Below are positions 1-12,390 of a DNA stretch of 64,000 bases, in pieces (within the stretch, counting starts at the first letter, position 1; each line of letters opens with the position of its first letter). The DNA comes from Istiophorus platypterus (Eukaryota > Chordata > Actinopteri > Istiophoriformes > Istiophoridae): NCBI GenBank assembly GCA_016859345.1, contig CM029112.1, positions 13,404,089-13,468,088 on the forward strand, in the 5' to 3' direction. Under the pieces are notes generated by a model that was not told the origin of the DNA, did not search any database, and saw only the letters and a program-made list of their open reading frames with translations. Both the position numbers and the translations under genes were made by a program.

Positions 1-3000
1 AGGCAGAGGCAGGAGAAGCGCACGTTGCTCACATGTAAGCATTAATGTGGGTGCAGAGACAAACAAAAGCCCAACAGGAGACATTTACACAAAATGATGA
101 TGTACCTTCGTGATTCCATTCATTCTGCTCCCTTTCCCACAAGCTGTAACTGCAGCCATTTTCCCCTCACGGCTGGGTGCCTATTTACCTGGCAGAGGTA
201 GTTCGGTGTCGCTTTTACATGTCTGACCTGAGCAGGGACGGATGTTGATGGGAATTGACAATTGTGTGATAGGCCTTCCACAGGGGCTTTTATTTTTGAG
301 CTGCATTGTTCAATCGCATGTTCAGATAAGGTAGAAATTAAGTTGCTAAAGGGTAAAAATAATGTGATACAACATACAAGAGAACATATAAACACTATAA
401 ACACAATACTAAAATTTTTAATGGAGGGTTGCACTGCCTTCTTTGCATGAACTGACCTTTCTATGTGAAATGTGTATCTTCTGCAAGTATTTGGATGGGT
501 TTTCTACAGGTGGTGTGGTACGGCAGTTCTCTCACGTTTCGATGACCTGTAGGCGGATAGGAGACAACAACGGTCGGGTTATGCTAAAAGATAATTAGTT
601 TGATTGACGTGTTGCCCAACCCAGTTGGAAATATAAAGTGTCTATAGCTGCTACTACTGGCCACACTTGAAGACGGAGTAAAAAGCCATCTGTCACAGAG
701 AGGAGAGATCAGTGATATAGTTGTACTATGGGAATAACAGTGCACATTTTCAGCGTGTCTCTTTTGGAGGGCAGTCATAATTAAGTTGTTCACATGAACA
801 GTGGAAAAGGTAGTCGAGTAACAAAGTGGAAAACACAGCTAGAGAGAGAAGTTCAAAACAAAGTTAGAACTGCCCATAGATGGTGAGCGTGTCTGTGTTT
901 GCCTTGCAGTGGACAGATGATCTGCCCTGGGTGCTTCCGCGTGTGCTGGGAGAAGACGAGTGTATTCAACCGTCCTTAAGTGGTTTGAAAAAGCATGTAG
1001 ACACTGAACTTCAAACTGCTTAACACCAGTGTCCCTCGAATCAACTTCATGTGACTTTCCTCGAATTCCTCAGAAATCAAGACCTTGGTCACATGCTCGC
1101 AGGGTCCCTCCCACCTTCTCCACAGTGGTCACCAGTTGCTGTCCAAAGATATCGTCTCTGGCACCATTACGTCAAAATAAGATTTGTGTGTATGGGTGTA
1201 TCTGTGTGATAGGGCAAAAGTCAGCACAAGAGACACGAGGCGGCCGTCCTACTGACATGGTTGACACTTGTGGGGGGGGGTGGACCAGTGACACCATATG
1301 CGTTTCACCCGGGATCAAAGGGCATTTGTGGCTGATTCGGTGAGTCATGCACCACCTCTGGCCTCTGAAGTGTATTTCAGAGGACTGATGCAAACTTCTG
1401 AGTGCGAAGCACAGCAGCTGGACGCTTCCTCTCAGCAGCTGGTGAGAAGGTTTAGGAGGGGCAGGGTGTTGTGGAAGGAGTGCTGTTTGGCGAGAGCCCC
1501 TTGTTTTCTTCGGGGCAAATTTGAAACACAAAAGTAAAGCAAACAAAGAGTTTGATGGATGGAGGTAATTTGTGAAGTGGCTAGAGTGTGAGGACTTTGA
1601 AAGGTGAAGGGGAAAGGGTTGGTCTATTTTTGAACTTGATGGGGCCTCAGTCCAAAGATTTTCATTGTTAGCTTTTTAAGTCTGAATTAGCAGCAATATG
1701 GGAAAAGATCTATTACTATGCATGCATCTTTTATTATTGCTCAGACGGTGTATTTTTTAGTGTAATTGAAAGAGAACATAAGCCACAGAAAAGGGTTTAA
1801 AAGGACACTCCACCATTTTTCAACAATGCCCATTTACAGGTGTTGAAGAAGTGAGGTTAGCAGACCTCTGTAACCCACTTGAGCTTGAGCTACGTTAGCC
1901 ACCGCTGGCACCAAACTGGCAGTGGTTGAGTTGTGTCGTGGGTAAAGTGGGCACCAGGTTTTTACAAGGAGGAAAAATGCGTGGACGTGTGGGAAAAAAA
2001 GATGGTTTGCCTTGTTCTATGGCATCGATTTTTATCCCTTGTTAAAAACTGTCCATCATCCTAAAACGAGGAAAATGTAATTCCAAATACAAATATGAGA
2101 AAAATCCATCATTGTGCAGAAACAACTGTAATTTCTCTACTGATTATATCTCTATTATATGAATTTCAAACATTCACTCACACACACACACACGCAAGAT
2201 GGTCCATCCAAGCTGTTGTCTCTTACAATCTAGCTCTATTTGCCTGCACACTGATTCTTATTCATGACAGGTCAGTTTGCCATCTGACACTGGTTCACCA
2301 CAATTCGGCGTCCACCACACTGACCCCACAGGAAAGAAACTAAATAAAGGTTAATGTGCTGTACTCATTTTAAGTACGCATCAGCTACTTCATGATACCA
2401 TATCTGTTTCCAAAACAGGTACAACCATTAGCCGGTGGGAGTCATGTGCTGTTACCACCGTGTGTGCCTGTGTTCCTGTGCTTGTGTGTGTGTGTGTGAG
2501 CGCATGTTACTATGTTGCTTGTGACTGACTGATAAGGCAGCATGAGACCTGACATAGACCTGTTGCCTCACACAGAAAAACACATACATACACACTCGTT
2601 GTGCTGAGCCAAGAGAGGAGGATGCCTGGAAAAGCTGCAGCAGAGCAGGAGACTTTATGGACTATGAATGTGGTACATTGTGTCTCCTCTAACCAGATGC
2701 ACCACAGGGCAAAGTATTTGTAAGTCCCCAGCCTGAGATAAAGACTTGTGTAAAGAGTCATATGCCCAGAGCTACGTTTATCCATTATACGTGGAATCTC
2801 CTTCCATGAAACACCCTTCCAAGAAACAAATGTCATAAATATTTTATTTGTTTAAGTCATAAACAAAATTTGATACAGTATAATTTTTATATGATACAGT
2901 GCACAAGCGAATATGAGATTTGAACATTGATTTTACTGGGGGAAAAAATAATTTCACCAGCACAAAAGATTCATTCTTTTTAAGGCGTTGTTGGCTGATT

Positions 3001-3744
3001 TATAAATTAATTTATGAGCTACAGTAAAGAACAGCGACAGATTTGTATGTGGAGCGTTTCGAATGATTTCAGCATGGTTCTTGTAAATAAGAAGTGTCGT
3101 CTCAGGTCGTCCTGTCGTCGTATGTTTTGGGATGAGAGCAACTGTTTCATATGACATCAGGGTAAAGTAATGGCAGACTGTTCTCAGTCTTATCTCTCTC
3201 TATGGCTATGTAATTCTCATCCAGGCCCGGGGCCAAAAGAACAGGGAAATCAGGAGTTGGCCATCAGTCAGCGTGCTGATGATGTGGATGTAGCTGTGGA
3301 ATAGGCAGAAAAACTCTTATCTGTGTAGATAATTTGATAAAAGCCACACTTTGGATTTGATGCAATTTAGTAGGGTTAATGAATAAATAAATTCCTAAAC
3401 AGAAAATGCTGCAGCTTCCAAAAAGAAAAAAAGAGTTGTTTGTTTTCATACTTGTGCTTTTTGCCCCTCATGTTGGTACACTTCTATTTATTGCACAATG
3501 TTGTTGGCCTCAAATAGCCAGGGTTAAAAAAAAAAAAAAGTAGTAATTTCTCATCAGCACTGACTAATAACATTTCCTGGCATGTTTTGGCCACACACAA
3601 CACAATAAACAGCCATATTAAACTGCAGTTTGTATGCTCGGGAATGTACTGTTATTCTTGGATCAGCACCTGATTATACTGGTAAATAATTCAGTGCTCT
3701 GCGTCATCAAAGTACATATGGAAACATAAAATTAACCTAGTATT

Positions 3745-3747
<3 letters not shown>

Positions 3748-3803
<56 letters not shown>

Positions 3804-3809
3804 ACACTG
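3748..3809. repeat. (CA)n microsatellite
   Basis: About 30 CA units with one CT interruption near 3798. Confidence 0.95.
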
Positions 3810-6800
3810 ACCTGCTGTCATTACCGTAAGGAGACTTTTCGCCATAACATGTGTGCCTCTGAGGTGGCATAAAATTTGCATATTCAACACAGGGATGCAA
3901 TTAGGAACCACAGATATCATTCAAGCAAATTGTGTGACCTTACAGAAAATGAAAGGCCACTTTAGCCTTTATACATCTTTGTTATTAAATGGATTTGTGC
4001 TAGATACACAAATTACGACTGTAAAAACAGAAACAAGCTACAAGATCCAGTTTGTTCCCTGTGACAGAGTGGATGATAACAAGTTGAATAATCTTATGGA
4101 AAACCAGGACATTTCAAGATAATATAGTTGGTTTATAAACCTATCTAAATATCAGAATCTAATTTGAAGGTAGATGAGATTTCCGCTGGTGCGTGACCAC
4201 TTCATCTCCATCGATTACTTAGTGCACATGCACACACATGTCTGAAAAAGACATACACGCATGTGGTTAGTAGAGATGGATGTGATTACATATTCAGGCA
4301 ATGTGAGACTTGGCCTGCAGAGAGATGTATGCATGTATGTGTATGTGTGTGGGGAGTTGAATACACAGATTCAATAAAGTATTTTTCCACAGCCATGAAT
4401 ACAGAATAGCCCCCCTTCCTCCCTCCTTCCCTCCCTCCCTCTATTAAACACAACAGTGGGATTGTTATTCCCCATCTTCCTCTCTTTCATCCTCCGTCCT
4501 CCTCCTCTGTTGTCTCGCTCTATCTCTCCTCTCATCTATCAGGCACACTTCTCAGCAGACAGCCCCCGCTGTTTACTTTTAATTTCTCTCAGTGAATCCT
4601 AATTGCACGCTGTGTCTTTCCAGGGTCCGTTCTAATCAGAATTATGATAAGTGCATCAGATTCTGCAGCCACCACCTCCAAACCTCCTCAGTTTTTTTTT
4701 TTTTTTTTTTTGTCACAGGCTCTACCGTTGTCAGTAGGTGGTCTCCGTTTTGCTGACTTGGCTTTTAGAAAATAAAATAGATTTTGCTTTTCCACTGATG
4801 TGGAATTCAGTTAAAATTTTATTTTGTCTCGCAGTGAGTGTTTGTTTTTCATCCCTCCACTGATTTTTTTTTCTTGCCTTCATTCCAACTATACCAGGGT
4901 CTTTCTTCATTTCTTTTCCCTTTCATCTGTCTCTCTTGTTGTAAGCCCTTAGATATCACTCCTGGTGCCTCAGGGCACTACTGTCTGCTCTCCCTTCCTT
5001 CTTCTTTCATATCTTCCCAGCTGTCCTTTATACCTCTATAGTTCCCCCATTTTCCACACTCTTTCCATTCTTGCACCTCTACACTCTTTCAACCAGGAGA
5101 CTATTGCTTCCCCAACACCTCAGAGAGTCACACCAAGCCATAAAATTCGTCCTGATTGATCCAATCACAAGTAAACAGCTGCATGTGCAGGTGTGAATAT
5201 ACCTACTAGGATGCAACTGAATTCCTAAAGCCACATTTGGAGGTTGGTCAAGGACAAATTTGGCCACAAATGTAGTGTAAGGTAAATGCAAATGTGTCCC
5301 CGTCCACAGTGAAGGACTGACAAGGTGTTAGTTTATACTTGCCAGGAAGTTTTGTGGAAGCCAAAAATAACGGAAGCCAAATGTAGACAGCGATCTGTCT
5401 TGTTCTCATTTGGAGCTTGGGTCCTGGTTCAGAGAAATGTGATGTATCTGCTTATCTGCCTACTGAGCAGAGAAGTGAAAGCACTCAAGAGACATTTGAG
5501 CCATCCTGATCCCAGGTGTGACAGACTGCGCTGTGTCCTGACTGAATCCTAAAAACAATCTGGGGATACTTCAATGCCATAAAAATTATTACAAACACAG
5601 TGACGGGAGCTTGAGGAAAGATTCTGAAAAGACTGCTCTTAAGAATGCTGAGATGCAACTGCAGCTACAATGGAAAAAAAAATGGTTAACATAAAAGCTG
5701 CATGTCAAGCAGGGTAATGAGACCACTACTAACAGAATTACTGCAGAAACAACATAAGCATTCTTCTATAGATGAATTATACATAAGGATGACCACATAC
5801 TGTGGGTTGTTTCTTGTATGGAAAGACTAATGTGCCACAATCGAATACTTTCACCTAATGAATAAGAAAAACATGCCAGCGAGCTAGAAATAAGTAAAGT
5901 TCCATGCAGTTTTGGTTCTATGCCAAAACAAAGCAGAAAACGACTAAAGAGACAACAAATTAAAGACCAAACAAACACTGGATTAAAGAAAAGTTGTGGA
6001 AAAATACTGAAAAAAAAAAAAAAATTCCGTTGCCTAATTTTAAGTTTTTATTTATTTATACAGTTAAGATAAGACCTGTCAGTAAGGACAGATCCACAGC
6101 ATTTGCAAAGTAGGCTTGTTTATAGGCTATTGTAGCTGTGGTAAGTGGCTACTGTCAATAATTAAAGGCACAATGTGCTGCCATAACATGCTGCAGGAGG
6201 TCTAGCACCCCTCATTGTTTTACTAGTTTAGATCCCCAACTCCTGCTATTTCCAGTCTCATTCAGAGGATGTGGAAAATGCACAAGACCACACAGAGGAC
6301 CCTCCCCACCTCCAGTCAGCTCCTGTACACAGTGTGGGCTACTGTTCTGTCATATTAATGGAGGAATCCAGCATTAAAAAGTCATGAGTGTTTGGGTAGA
6401 GAGAAGAGAGCAGAATAAAAAAATGTAAAGTAATCAACATAATGTCGGGCACTAAACCACACAAAGTGATGTGCCTTGTCACTGGCCCAGATGAATCAAA
6501 AATACCTCGGCACCCTTCTCTTATCTTTCCATCAACTATCCACGTCTCATTACTAAATTGATTCTCCATGTCCTTGAGGCACAGGAGGTGTTGCTCTATC
6601 ATTTGAGACAGTTTATGTGTAAGAAGACGGAAGCACGTGTGCGTGTTTGCTTGCTCTCCGTTGATCACATGCAGAGCTACTATACTGACGACCGCACTCC
6701 CCCTACCTCCCTTTAAAATCATAAAGCCACAGCGTGGATGGGGGTTCAACTAAAGTAGGAGAAATACAGAATGAAAAGAAATAACTCATGTGACACAGCA

Positions 6801-8455
6801 TTCATGAGAATGTACAGCACCGAGGCTTATTGGAGAAGTGCAGCTGACCTGTTCATTCATCCGAACCTGCGTGTGTTTGTTTGTCTGTCCTAAGCAGCAC
6901 TCTAAGGTCAAAGCGGGAGAAAAGGGGAAAAAGTTGGCGAAAAATTAAACAGCTGAATGCAACACTTGTCACTTACATATGAAAAAAGGGCATCATACAA
7001 TAATGAAGTACCATACTATTTATGAAGAGACAGCATCCCTTTTTTGCTCGGCTCGTCGAATTAACACAGCACTACATAGGACAAATGTAAATACACATTT
7101 GGAAAAAACACGTTCCCCTTATATATTTTTTCTGAAACTGACCATAGATCAATAACAAGCCATTTTACAGAGCTTAGAGTTGGTTATATTAGGATACTCT
7201 CGTTCATGGATCTATTGATGTTGCCCCAGTGGGCTGACATTGGATGAATTATGTAACAGCTTCAGTGGGCTATGAAGGCGACTGTGCGGGAGAAAAAGTG
7301 CTTACGCTGCTGTCGTGACAACTGATAACATAACCTCTGTATTTACATATATGGTGCCGTGTAAATCCTCTGTGTGTATGCATGCTGTATGACTCACTGC
7401 AAGGCCACTGAGGCATGATGTTTAATGGGCAGCCACAGCTGAGAGACTGTCCCGGAGTAAAGAACAAGTACAATTCGTCATTCCCCTGATAACACCATAA
7501 ATGTTGGTGTAGAAGCTCAGGCACTCGCAAAAATTTTTTAATGAGATTTTCTATCGGGTGGTCATTTCATGTATTAGAGACAGAATAATAGGGTATTGAC
7601 TCATTTGAAGGTTACAGAAAAGACCATTCATTTTTTAAGATTCAATATTCAGTATGTATAATGAATAACAGCTAAGGAACATTGAGGCTTACTGACTATC
7701 TTCTGCTTTTTTAAGCTTCAGTGCCATTTAGCTGCTAATGCTGATGCTACGGCTAATGGATCCCAGGTATTGTATTATGTTGTCTTGCTACCATAATTAG
7801 CTACGGTCTACTAGTTTTCCCACTGAATCAATATCTATATCCCTCCTAAGATAATGGGCATTTTTCCTCCTGTGGTAAGTCATCAGGACAGATTGGGGTG
7901 AGTTTGTCAAAGACACCAACTGCTGTAGAAGATCCCCGTTACTTGCAATGTTGGATCTCTATAATGAATTTGATGCAGTCATTTGTAACTTTAGCTGCAT
8001 AACTTTGCGAATACATATCTACTGTTCCCGGTTGACATGCTTTCGCTTTTGAGGGAAATAGATTCTCCCAGTCATCTAACGGCAACTGCACTGAAAGAGA
8101 AAAAATATTACCATTTTAAGTTGAGGGCTCTACAGAGAATTCAATTTTTCTTTGAAGTTATTTTAACTTTCTCACTGGAAATATATTCTTTTAAGATTAT
8201 CACTTTTTTGTGGATAGGTCAGTTTGGAGCAATTCTCTTTATTTTGGCAGATCAAAAAACAAAATAAACTAAAAGTCCTAAACCCTGTGCCAGTGTTGCA
8301 CCCACAGTATTCTCCTCATCTTCCCTTCTTTCTATCTCCTTCACTGCATGTCTCACCCACTACCTCATTTACTCTTCAAAGGGAGAACAAATGCATCTGT
8401 CTATTACGAGGTGCCCAGGGCGCTCTGCAGAGTTGTGTTAAGTAATAACCACCAG

Positions 8456-8463
8456 TGACGTCA
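8456..8463. promoter_or_regulatory. Perfect palindromic CRE motif
   Basis: The sequence TGACGTCA is the full consensus site for CREB/ATF bZIP factors. It sits about 3 kb upstream of the tob1 promoter in otherwise unremarkable sequence. Only the motif is seen; function is inferred. Confidence 0.3.
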
Positions 8464-9428
8464 AAGGCTCTCCGCCTGAGCTGGAAAGAGGGAGGGCGAG
8501 GGGGCAAAAAAGGGATAAAAGGACAGGGAGGAGGGGAGGCAGACATGGAAGCGGTAGTGTGTGAAAAATCTCCTCTACTTGTGTGTCAGTTACCCTCCTA
8601 CTATTTATATGTCACTGCTGGAAAATACTGTGCAGCAAATAATTCCTTATTACACAAGCCTTAAACACTGATATGAATTCTTTCCTCCTCTCTCAAAAAA
8701 TAATTTCAATGAATTTTTTTCTTGCAACTTATCATTTTTTTCCCCCCTGATAGTTCAGAGAAAAGCAGAAGCCGTCTATTATGCTCACATGTCTGCTGCT
8801 GAGCATAATTCTGTATATGGTCCTATCACGGGAGCCTGTGTGTTTATGTCATAGGGCGACAACAAGGGAGGTTGGCCTCTGCTTATCCTCTGTTGTCAGG
8901 GTGAGATGGAGGTTGTTGTTAGGTTGAGGTCTTACAACACACTTCTTATGCAATACAATATATATTTTTGAAGGTGACCTTTAATACGCCGGGATGATAA
9001 ATGTAAATGGGTTATTAAATAACTGGATATCCCACACCTTCTCAGTGAAAGCCTGTACGGTCGGTGTTGTATTCACTCTGTGTAAACAAGCCTTGTAAGA
9101 GCTCAACTAAGCCCTCATGAGCTGGATATTCAAAAAAACTTGAAAATGAGAAACAACATTTAGTAAATTAGTCATTTAACTTAATTTCTCCCTCTACCCA
9201 CGTACTCTTTCCTGGAGTCAAACACTCCAGACTCCAAACTGACGACCAGTTGGGGGGATTAAAGATCTTAGGGTGTTACACTCCCTCATAAGCATAAGTG
9301 ACAGAAGTAGCAGTGAGTGGCGGATGCATTAGAGGATTACACTCTAAGACAATATAGCAGTCTTAACATGCCTCATTATGGCTGCTGACCTTGCTCTGTC
9401 AGATGACGGCTGTTTGTTGATTTTGCAA

Positions 9429-9451
9429 CCACACACACACGCACGCACGCA

Positions 9452-9498
<47 letters not shown>
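9429..9498. repeat. (CA)n microsatellite with CG variants
   Basis: About 35 units. The first third contains GCACGCACGC variants. Confidence 0.95.
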
Positions 9499-9501
<3 letters not shown>

Positions 9502-10379
9502 TTACTAACTTCTGACAAAAAAAGCACAAGCACCATGCAAGGTATATACGCTACCATAAAAAACAGCTACCAGAGAATGTCTATTTGGCTTCGGTCCTAG
9601 AGGACATGTGACATTAGACTGCGCTGAGCTGTTTACAGTAAAAACAAACCCACAAAGCCTTGCCAGGACTGTGGAAGTCAGAGTGCTGCTGGCATCCGAC
9701 TCACTCTCTCCCACCCACTTCCACTCTAAGATAGATTGTGAATCTGAATCCAGAGGGCAATGTCAAAACATATAATCTGTCCTCTATTCTGCCCCCCCCC
9801 CCCCGCGCCTGATCTGTCATCTGTCTCATGTATTTGATCCCCACAGCACTTTCCATGGGAGCCCTTTCGCACACATTTACAGCTCACAACGACCACGTGA
9901 CTCTGCCTGGCAAAACCTAAGTGCATGAAGAATGCCTAAAAGTCCACGGCGTCAGCACCTACGCAGGCCGACAAGCCCTCCTTTTCCCACTGCTCCACCA
10001 GCCACCGGTTACGCTGATAGATACAAGGCATTGTGGCATTATCAGTTCCTCTCTTTAGTCCCTGTGCACATTTTAAAAACTGCCTGTCTTTGGACTGTGT
10101 TGTTTTCTTGTTTTATTTTGTCCTACACTATTTTATATTTTTTCCTTTTAATCTATCTTTTTATTTATTTATTTTTTACATATTGCACGTCGTTTGGACT
10201 TGCAGCTGTATTTGTTTCTTGTGTCTGCCTCGTTTGTTTTGGTTGCTTTATGTAATCTATCCATCTATCCGTCCATCTATCCATTTATCCATCAGCCTTG
10301 AGAAGTCTCCGTGAACAAACAATAACAACTAAGATAACGCTCACTTTTTCCTTTTCCTCCCTGACATTTAACAACAGCA

Positions 10380-11420
10380 CCGATCACCGACGGCCGAGAG
10401 ACGACCATTTTCTCCTCCCCGGTCTCGACGCGCGGCGGCGGCGACGCGCGCACACCTATGCGTCGCAGGTGCGCTTTAAATTTGGCAGCGGCGTGCGCTC
10501 GGCCGGGCGATGACGCGCGGAGCCTACATCAGCACCTTGGATACGGACGCCGACCACTCACCGCAGGGCTCCTGCCCCGTTTTGGACCAATCGGCGCATG
10601 TGTTTTTTCTAGATTACCGTTTCGGCGCCACCCACACACCGCTGCCAGCTGTATTGTTCCGCTGTAGGGAATCTCCTCTCGGACCGATGTGCGTTCATCA
10701 AAAACTCCTGCGGGTTTTGCAGCGGCCGGGTCACGAAATACTGAGGCCCTACGTGAATGATCAAGGACCATAAAAAGAAAGGAGAGGGAGGGAGGGAGGG
10801 TGTAAATGAGATTACAATCGCTGACTCCCTTTTTAAAGGGCTTTTTATCGTATGGCATAAACATGGCACAGACATTTAATAGACCAGTTTACAGTGTTAC
10901 AGTGTTACAGTGTTTCGGCTGATGGCACCATATGGTCTGATAACGATGGTCGGACCAGCCTATGTGTCCCCCCCGCGTAAAAGCGAAAGGATCAGCAAGT
11001 TGGAGAACACCTGCAACCGAACCATTCCCACATGCATGCGTATCGAGACGGGTCGGACGAAAAGGCGGAACGTCCCTTCGCCTAGAACCGTTCCCGTCTT
11101 AACAATAATCACCTCCGCCTCCTGCTGTCAGCACGGACCAGGTTATCTCTGACGCAAGCACTCATCACGGGCGTCTTTCCCGTTTCACGGGATCATATGT
11201 CTCCGACTGACGCGGGGGATCGGCCAATGGGAGCGAGGCTAAGGGAGGGGGGGGGGGGCTCCGCTCCGGGAGGGGAGGAGGGGGGGGCGGAGCTCGGGCC
11301 CGCGGACCAATCGGGGACGCCCGTATTGTTTTGACCTCTGGAGCCGCATCGCCGCCTACCTCGTGCCCATGGCGGAGGAAGGCTATAAATAAAGGCGACG
11401 CCGGAGCAGAAGGGGGACGA
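10380..11420. promoter_or_regulatory. CpG-rich promoter region of tob1
   Basis: CpG dinucleotides and GC content rise sharply here compared with the AT-rich flanks, notably around 10420-10520 and 11040-11420. This is typical of a vertebrate CpG-island promoter. It contains CCAAT boxes at 10587-10591, 11224-11228 and 11307-11311. The first and last sit in the NF-Y-like context CCAATCGG. G-rich Sp1-like tracts lie at 11243-11290, including GGGCGG. The block ends at the TATA box in front of tob1 exon 1. The frames open on both strands here are GC-driven and show no protein similarity I recognise. A divergent antisense transcript is possible, as in human TOB1-AS1, but nothing in the sequence proves it. 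Confidence 0.75.
11384..11391 (+). promoter_or_regulatory. TATA box of tob1
   Basis: TATAAATA lies about 75 bases downstream of a CCAAT box (11307) and about 320 bases before a consensus splice donor. It predicts a start site near 11412-11416. The combination of CpG island and TATA box fits an inducible, immediate-early-type gene. Confidence 0.75.
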
Positions 11421-11708
11421 AGTTGCGAAACTCCCGAGTAGGAGGGAGCTACTCTGCAAGCCTGCTGAAAGAGGGGAAAAAAAACCGCTAAATAACCAGA
11501 AAAAAAACAGAAACCGAAGCGAACCGTAAACGCCAATCCTCCGAAATCTATATGTACTGGAATACTTTTTTTGTATTGTTGATAATATATTCTATGTGAA
11601 GAAAGTATTTATACTTTTTTTTTTCTATTTGCACTAACTAACGGTACTTCAGAAACTACTGAGAATCTTTATTTTTTACAAAAAAAAAAAAACAAAACAG
11701 AACAAAAA
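11412..11708 (+). other. tob1: tob1 exon 1 (5' UTR, non-coding)
   Basis: The exon is placed from the TATA box (start inferred about 28 bases downstream) to a perfect donor, exon end AAAAA followed by GTAAGT at 11709. It is A-rich toward the donor. It contains one upstream ATG at 11552 that opens a closed 15-codon uORF (stop at 11597-11599), ending well before the splice junction. The start coordinate is approximate. Confidence 0.65.
11552..11599 (+). CDS. Upstream ORF in tob1 5' UTR
   Basis: This is a complete short frame, ATG to TGA, encoding 15 residues (MYWNTFFVLLIIYSM), within the inferred exon 1. Purely from its position it could reduce translation of the main tob1 frame. It is hydrophobic and T-rich, so it may simply reflect base composition. 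No homologue is claimed. Confidence 0.3.
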   Translation: MYWNTFFVLLIIYSM

Positions 11709-11845
11709 GTAAGTATCGTCAGCCGACCCGTCTCTGTTTTACTTGTGATTCGTGTCATATTATTGTCTTAATATTGTCTCGCACTGGGGCTCTATTCATA
11801 CTTACTAAGCTGATTTGCTGCGTCAGTCCACTAAGTTGGGGAGGG

Positions 11846-11903
11846 GTGTGTGTGTGTGTGTGTGTGTGTCTGTGTGTGTGTGTGCGTGCGTGCGTGTGTG
11901 TGT
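11846..11903. repeat. (GT)n microsatellite in tob1 intron 1
   Basis: GT repeat with CT and CG interruptions, beginning about 140 bases inside the intron. Confidence 0.95.
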
Positions 11904-12356
11904 ACACAGGCGCGTGCGTGCGATAAAAGTGTGTTGCATGTCACTTTTTTCCTTTTTTCTTTTTTTTATTATTTCTCCCTCGTCTCGGTTATAAATAATG
12001 GCGATCACGATCCCACAGACTGGGACTACACCTGCAGCGTTAGGAGGATTTTCTAACAGTGACTCCCCCCCCTCGTCCTCCTCTGTCCCTTTTTATCTTT
12101 CTCGTTTCCATCGGGGGGGTCGGCACGGGTCCGTTTTGTCGCCTTCACGGTCCCGCAGGTTCTCGGAAAAAATATTGTGAACTTCATTAGAAAGCGATGC
12201 GATGAATTAAGACCTGTGGCCATTTCGCAACTGACAGGAGCCCTTTCTATGGTCCGCTGTGTTTTTTTTTTCCAGGGGGGCAGTTTCAGGAGGGAGGCGA
12301 TTAACGTTGCAGTTATTTTCCTGTGCAGCTTTTTTTCTTCTACTCCCCTTAGGATG

Positions 12357-12357
<1 letters not shown>

Positions 12358-12390
<33 letters not shown>
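12358..12390. repeat. (AAT)11 microsatellite in tob1 intron 1
   Basis: Eleven uninterrupted AAT units. Confidence 0.95.

Larger units (their letters stand above)
1..10379. other. Intergenic region upstream of tob1
   Basis: I see no coding exon here. The open frames are short, carry no recognisable family motifs and often run through CA repeats or AT-rich sequence. The block holds a (CA)n tract at 3748-3809, an impure CA/CG tract at 9429-9498, a T18 run near 4692, C/T-rich sequence around 4410-4540 and an ATCC-type tetranucleotide stretch at 10258-10292. By mammalian gene order the 3' end of spag9 would lie to the left, but no spag9 coding sequence is visible. The stretch at about 1795-1990 looks like an old interspersed repeat, though I cannot classify it. 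Confidence 0.6.

Noticed and set aside
1795..1990. Possible interspersed repeat starting AAAAGGACACTCCACCATT
   Set aside because: The style resembles a dispersed fish repeat, but there is no second copy in the window and I cannot name the family, so it is not listed as a feature.
10298..11536. Several overlapping 60-120 codon frames on both strands in the GC-rich block
   Set aside because: They result from low stop-codon density in CpG-rich DNA, overlap promoter elements and show no domain or family motif.
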